Of a stretch of 6,618 nt of DNA, positions 6,597 through 6,618 are shown in pieces. This DNA is from UBA6544 sp049601975 (GTDB taxonomy: Bacteria > Pseudomonadota > Alphaproteobacteria > UBA8366). The translations under genes and the position numbers were made by a program. The notes beneath the pieces were generated by a model. That model was not told the origin of the DNA and did not search any database. It saw nothing but the letters and a program-made list of their open reading frames with translations. The DNA is taken from the NCBI GenBank assembly GCA_049601975.1, contig JBMYRC010000185.1, positions 1-6,618 of the forward strand, written 5' to 3'. Numbering within the stretch: the stretch's first letter is position 1; each line of letters begins with the position of its first letter.

Positions 6597-6618
6597 ATGA
6601 GCGTATATGGCGACGGCA
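6597..6618 (+). CDS. Possible start of a divergent gene, cut by the window end
   Basis: ATG at 6597 opens a frame reading MSVYGDG to the window end, with GGGAG (6585-6589) 7 bases upstream, a good ribosome binding site. It would be transcribed divergently from the hydantoinase operon, where a regulator or transporter often lies, but seven residues do not allow identification. A competing ATG at 6578 in another frame gives MTWEQRDERIWRR with a weaker SD context. Only sequence beyond the window can decide. Confidence 0.3.

Overview
The window looks like chromosomal sequence from an alphaproteobacterium. Its coding regions are moderately GC-rich, and a TGAGCCTGTCGAA-type palindromic repeat of the kind scattered through many alphaproteobacterial genomes sits between two genes. 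The encoded protein families are also common there. No species can be named from sequence alone.

Bases 1-425 (minus strand) hold part of an IS1595-family (IS1016/ISXO2-like) transposase. It is cut by the window edge, carries an internal frameshift, and is therefore scored as a pseudogene. Bases 426-1273 are visibly more AT-rich accessory DNA. They contain one small unassigned reading frame on the plus strand (629-964, or from 518) and then about 300 bases with no convincing gene, only two weak hairpins.

Bases 1274-6449 (minus strand) are a compact catabolic operon transcribed right to left. The order is hyuA-type ATP-dependent hydantoinase/oxoprolinase subunit A, then subunit B, then an amidase-signature (Ser-cisSer-Lys) amidase. 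Subunits A and B of this family together open lactam, hydantoin or oxoproline-like rings at the cost of ATP. The amidase would plausibly cleave an amide in the product or in an upstream substrate. subunit B and the amidase are only 3 bases apart, with the amidase Shine-Dalgarno (SD) inside the end of subunit B. The exact substrate cannot be read from the sequence.

The most interesting spot is the hyuA-hyuB junction (4229-4349). A degenerate REP-like palindromic element fills the gap but keeps one minus-strand frame open. The result is a 42-codon small ORF (4346-4218) with a strong SD inside the end of hyuA and an overlap of 11 bases with the start of hyuB, so it could couple translation across the insertion.

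Bases 6450-6618 are the upstream region of the operon. They may also contain the first codons of a divergent plus-strand gene that leaves the window. I do not see a clearly undescribed multi-gene system here.
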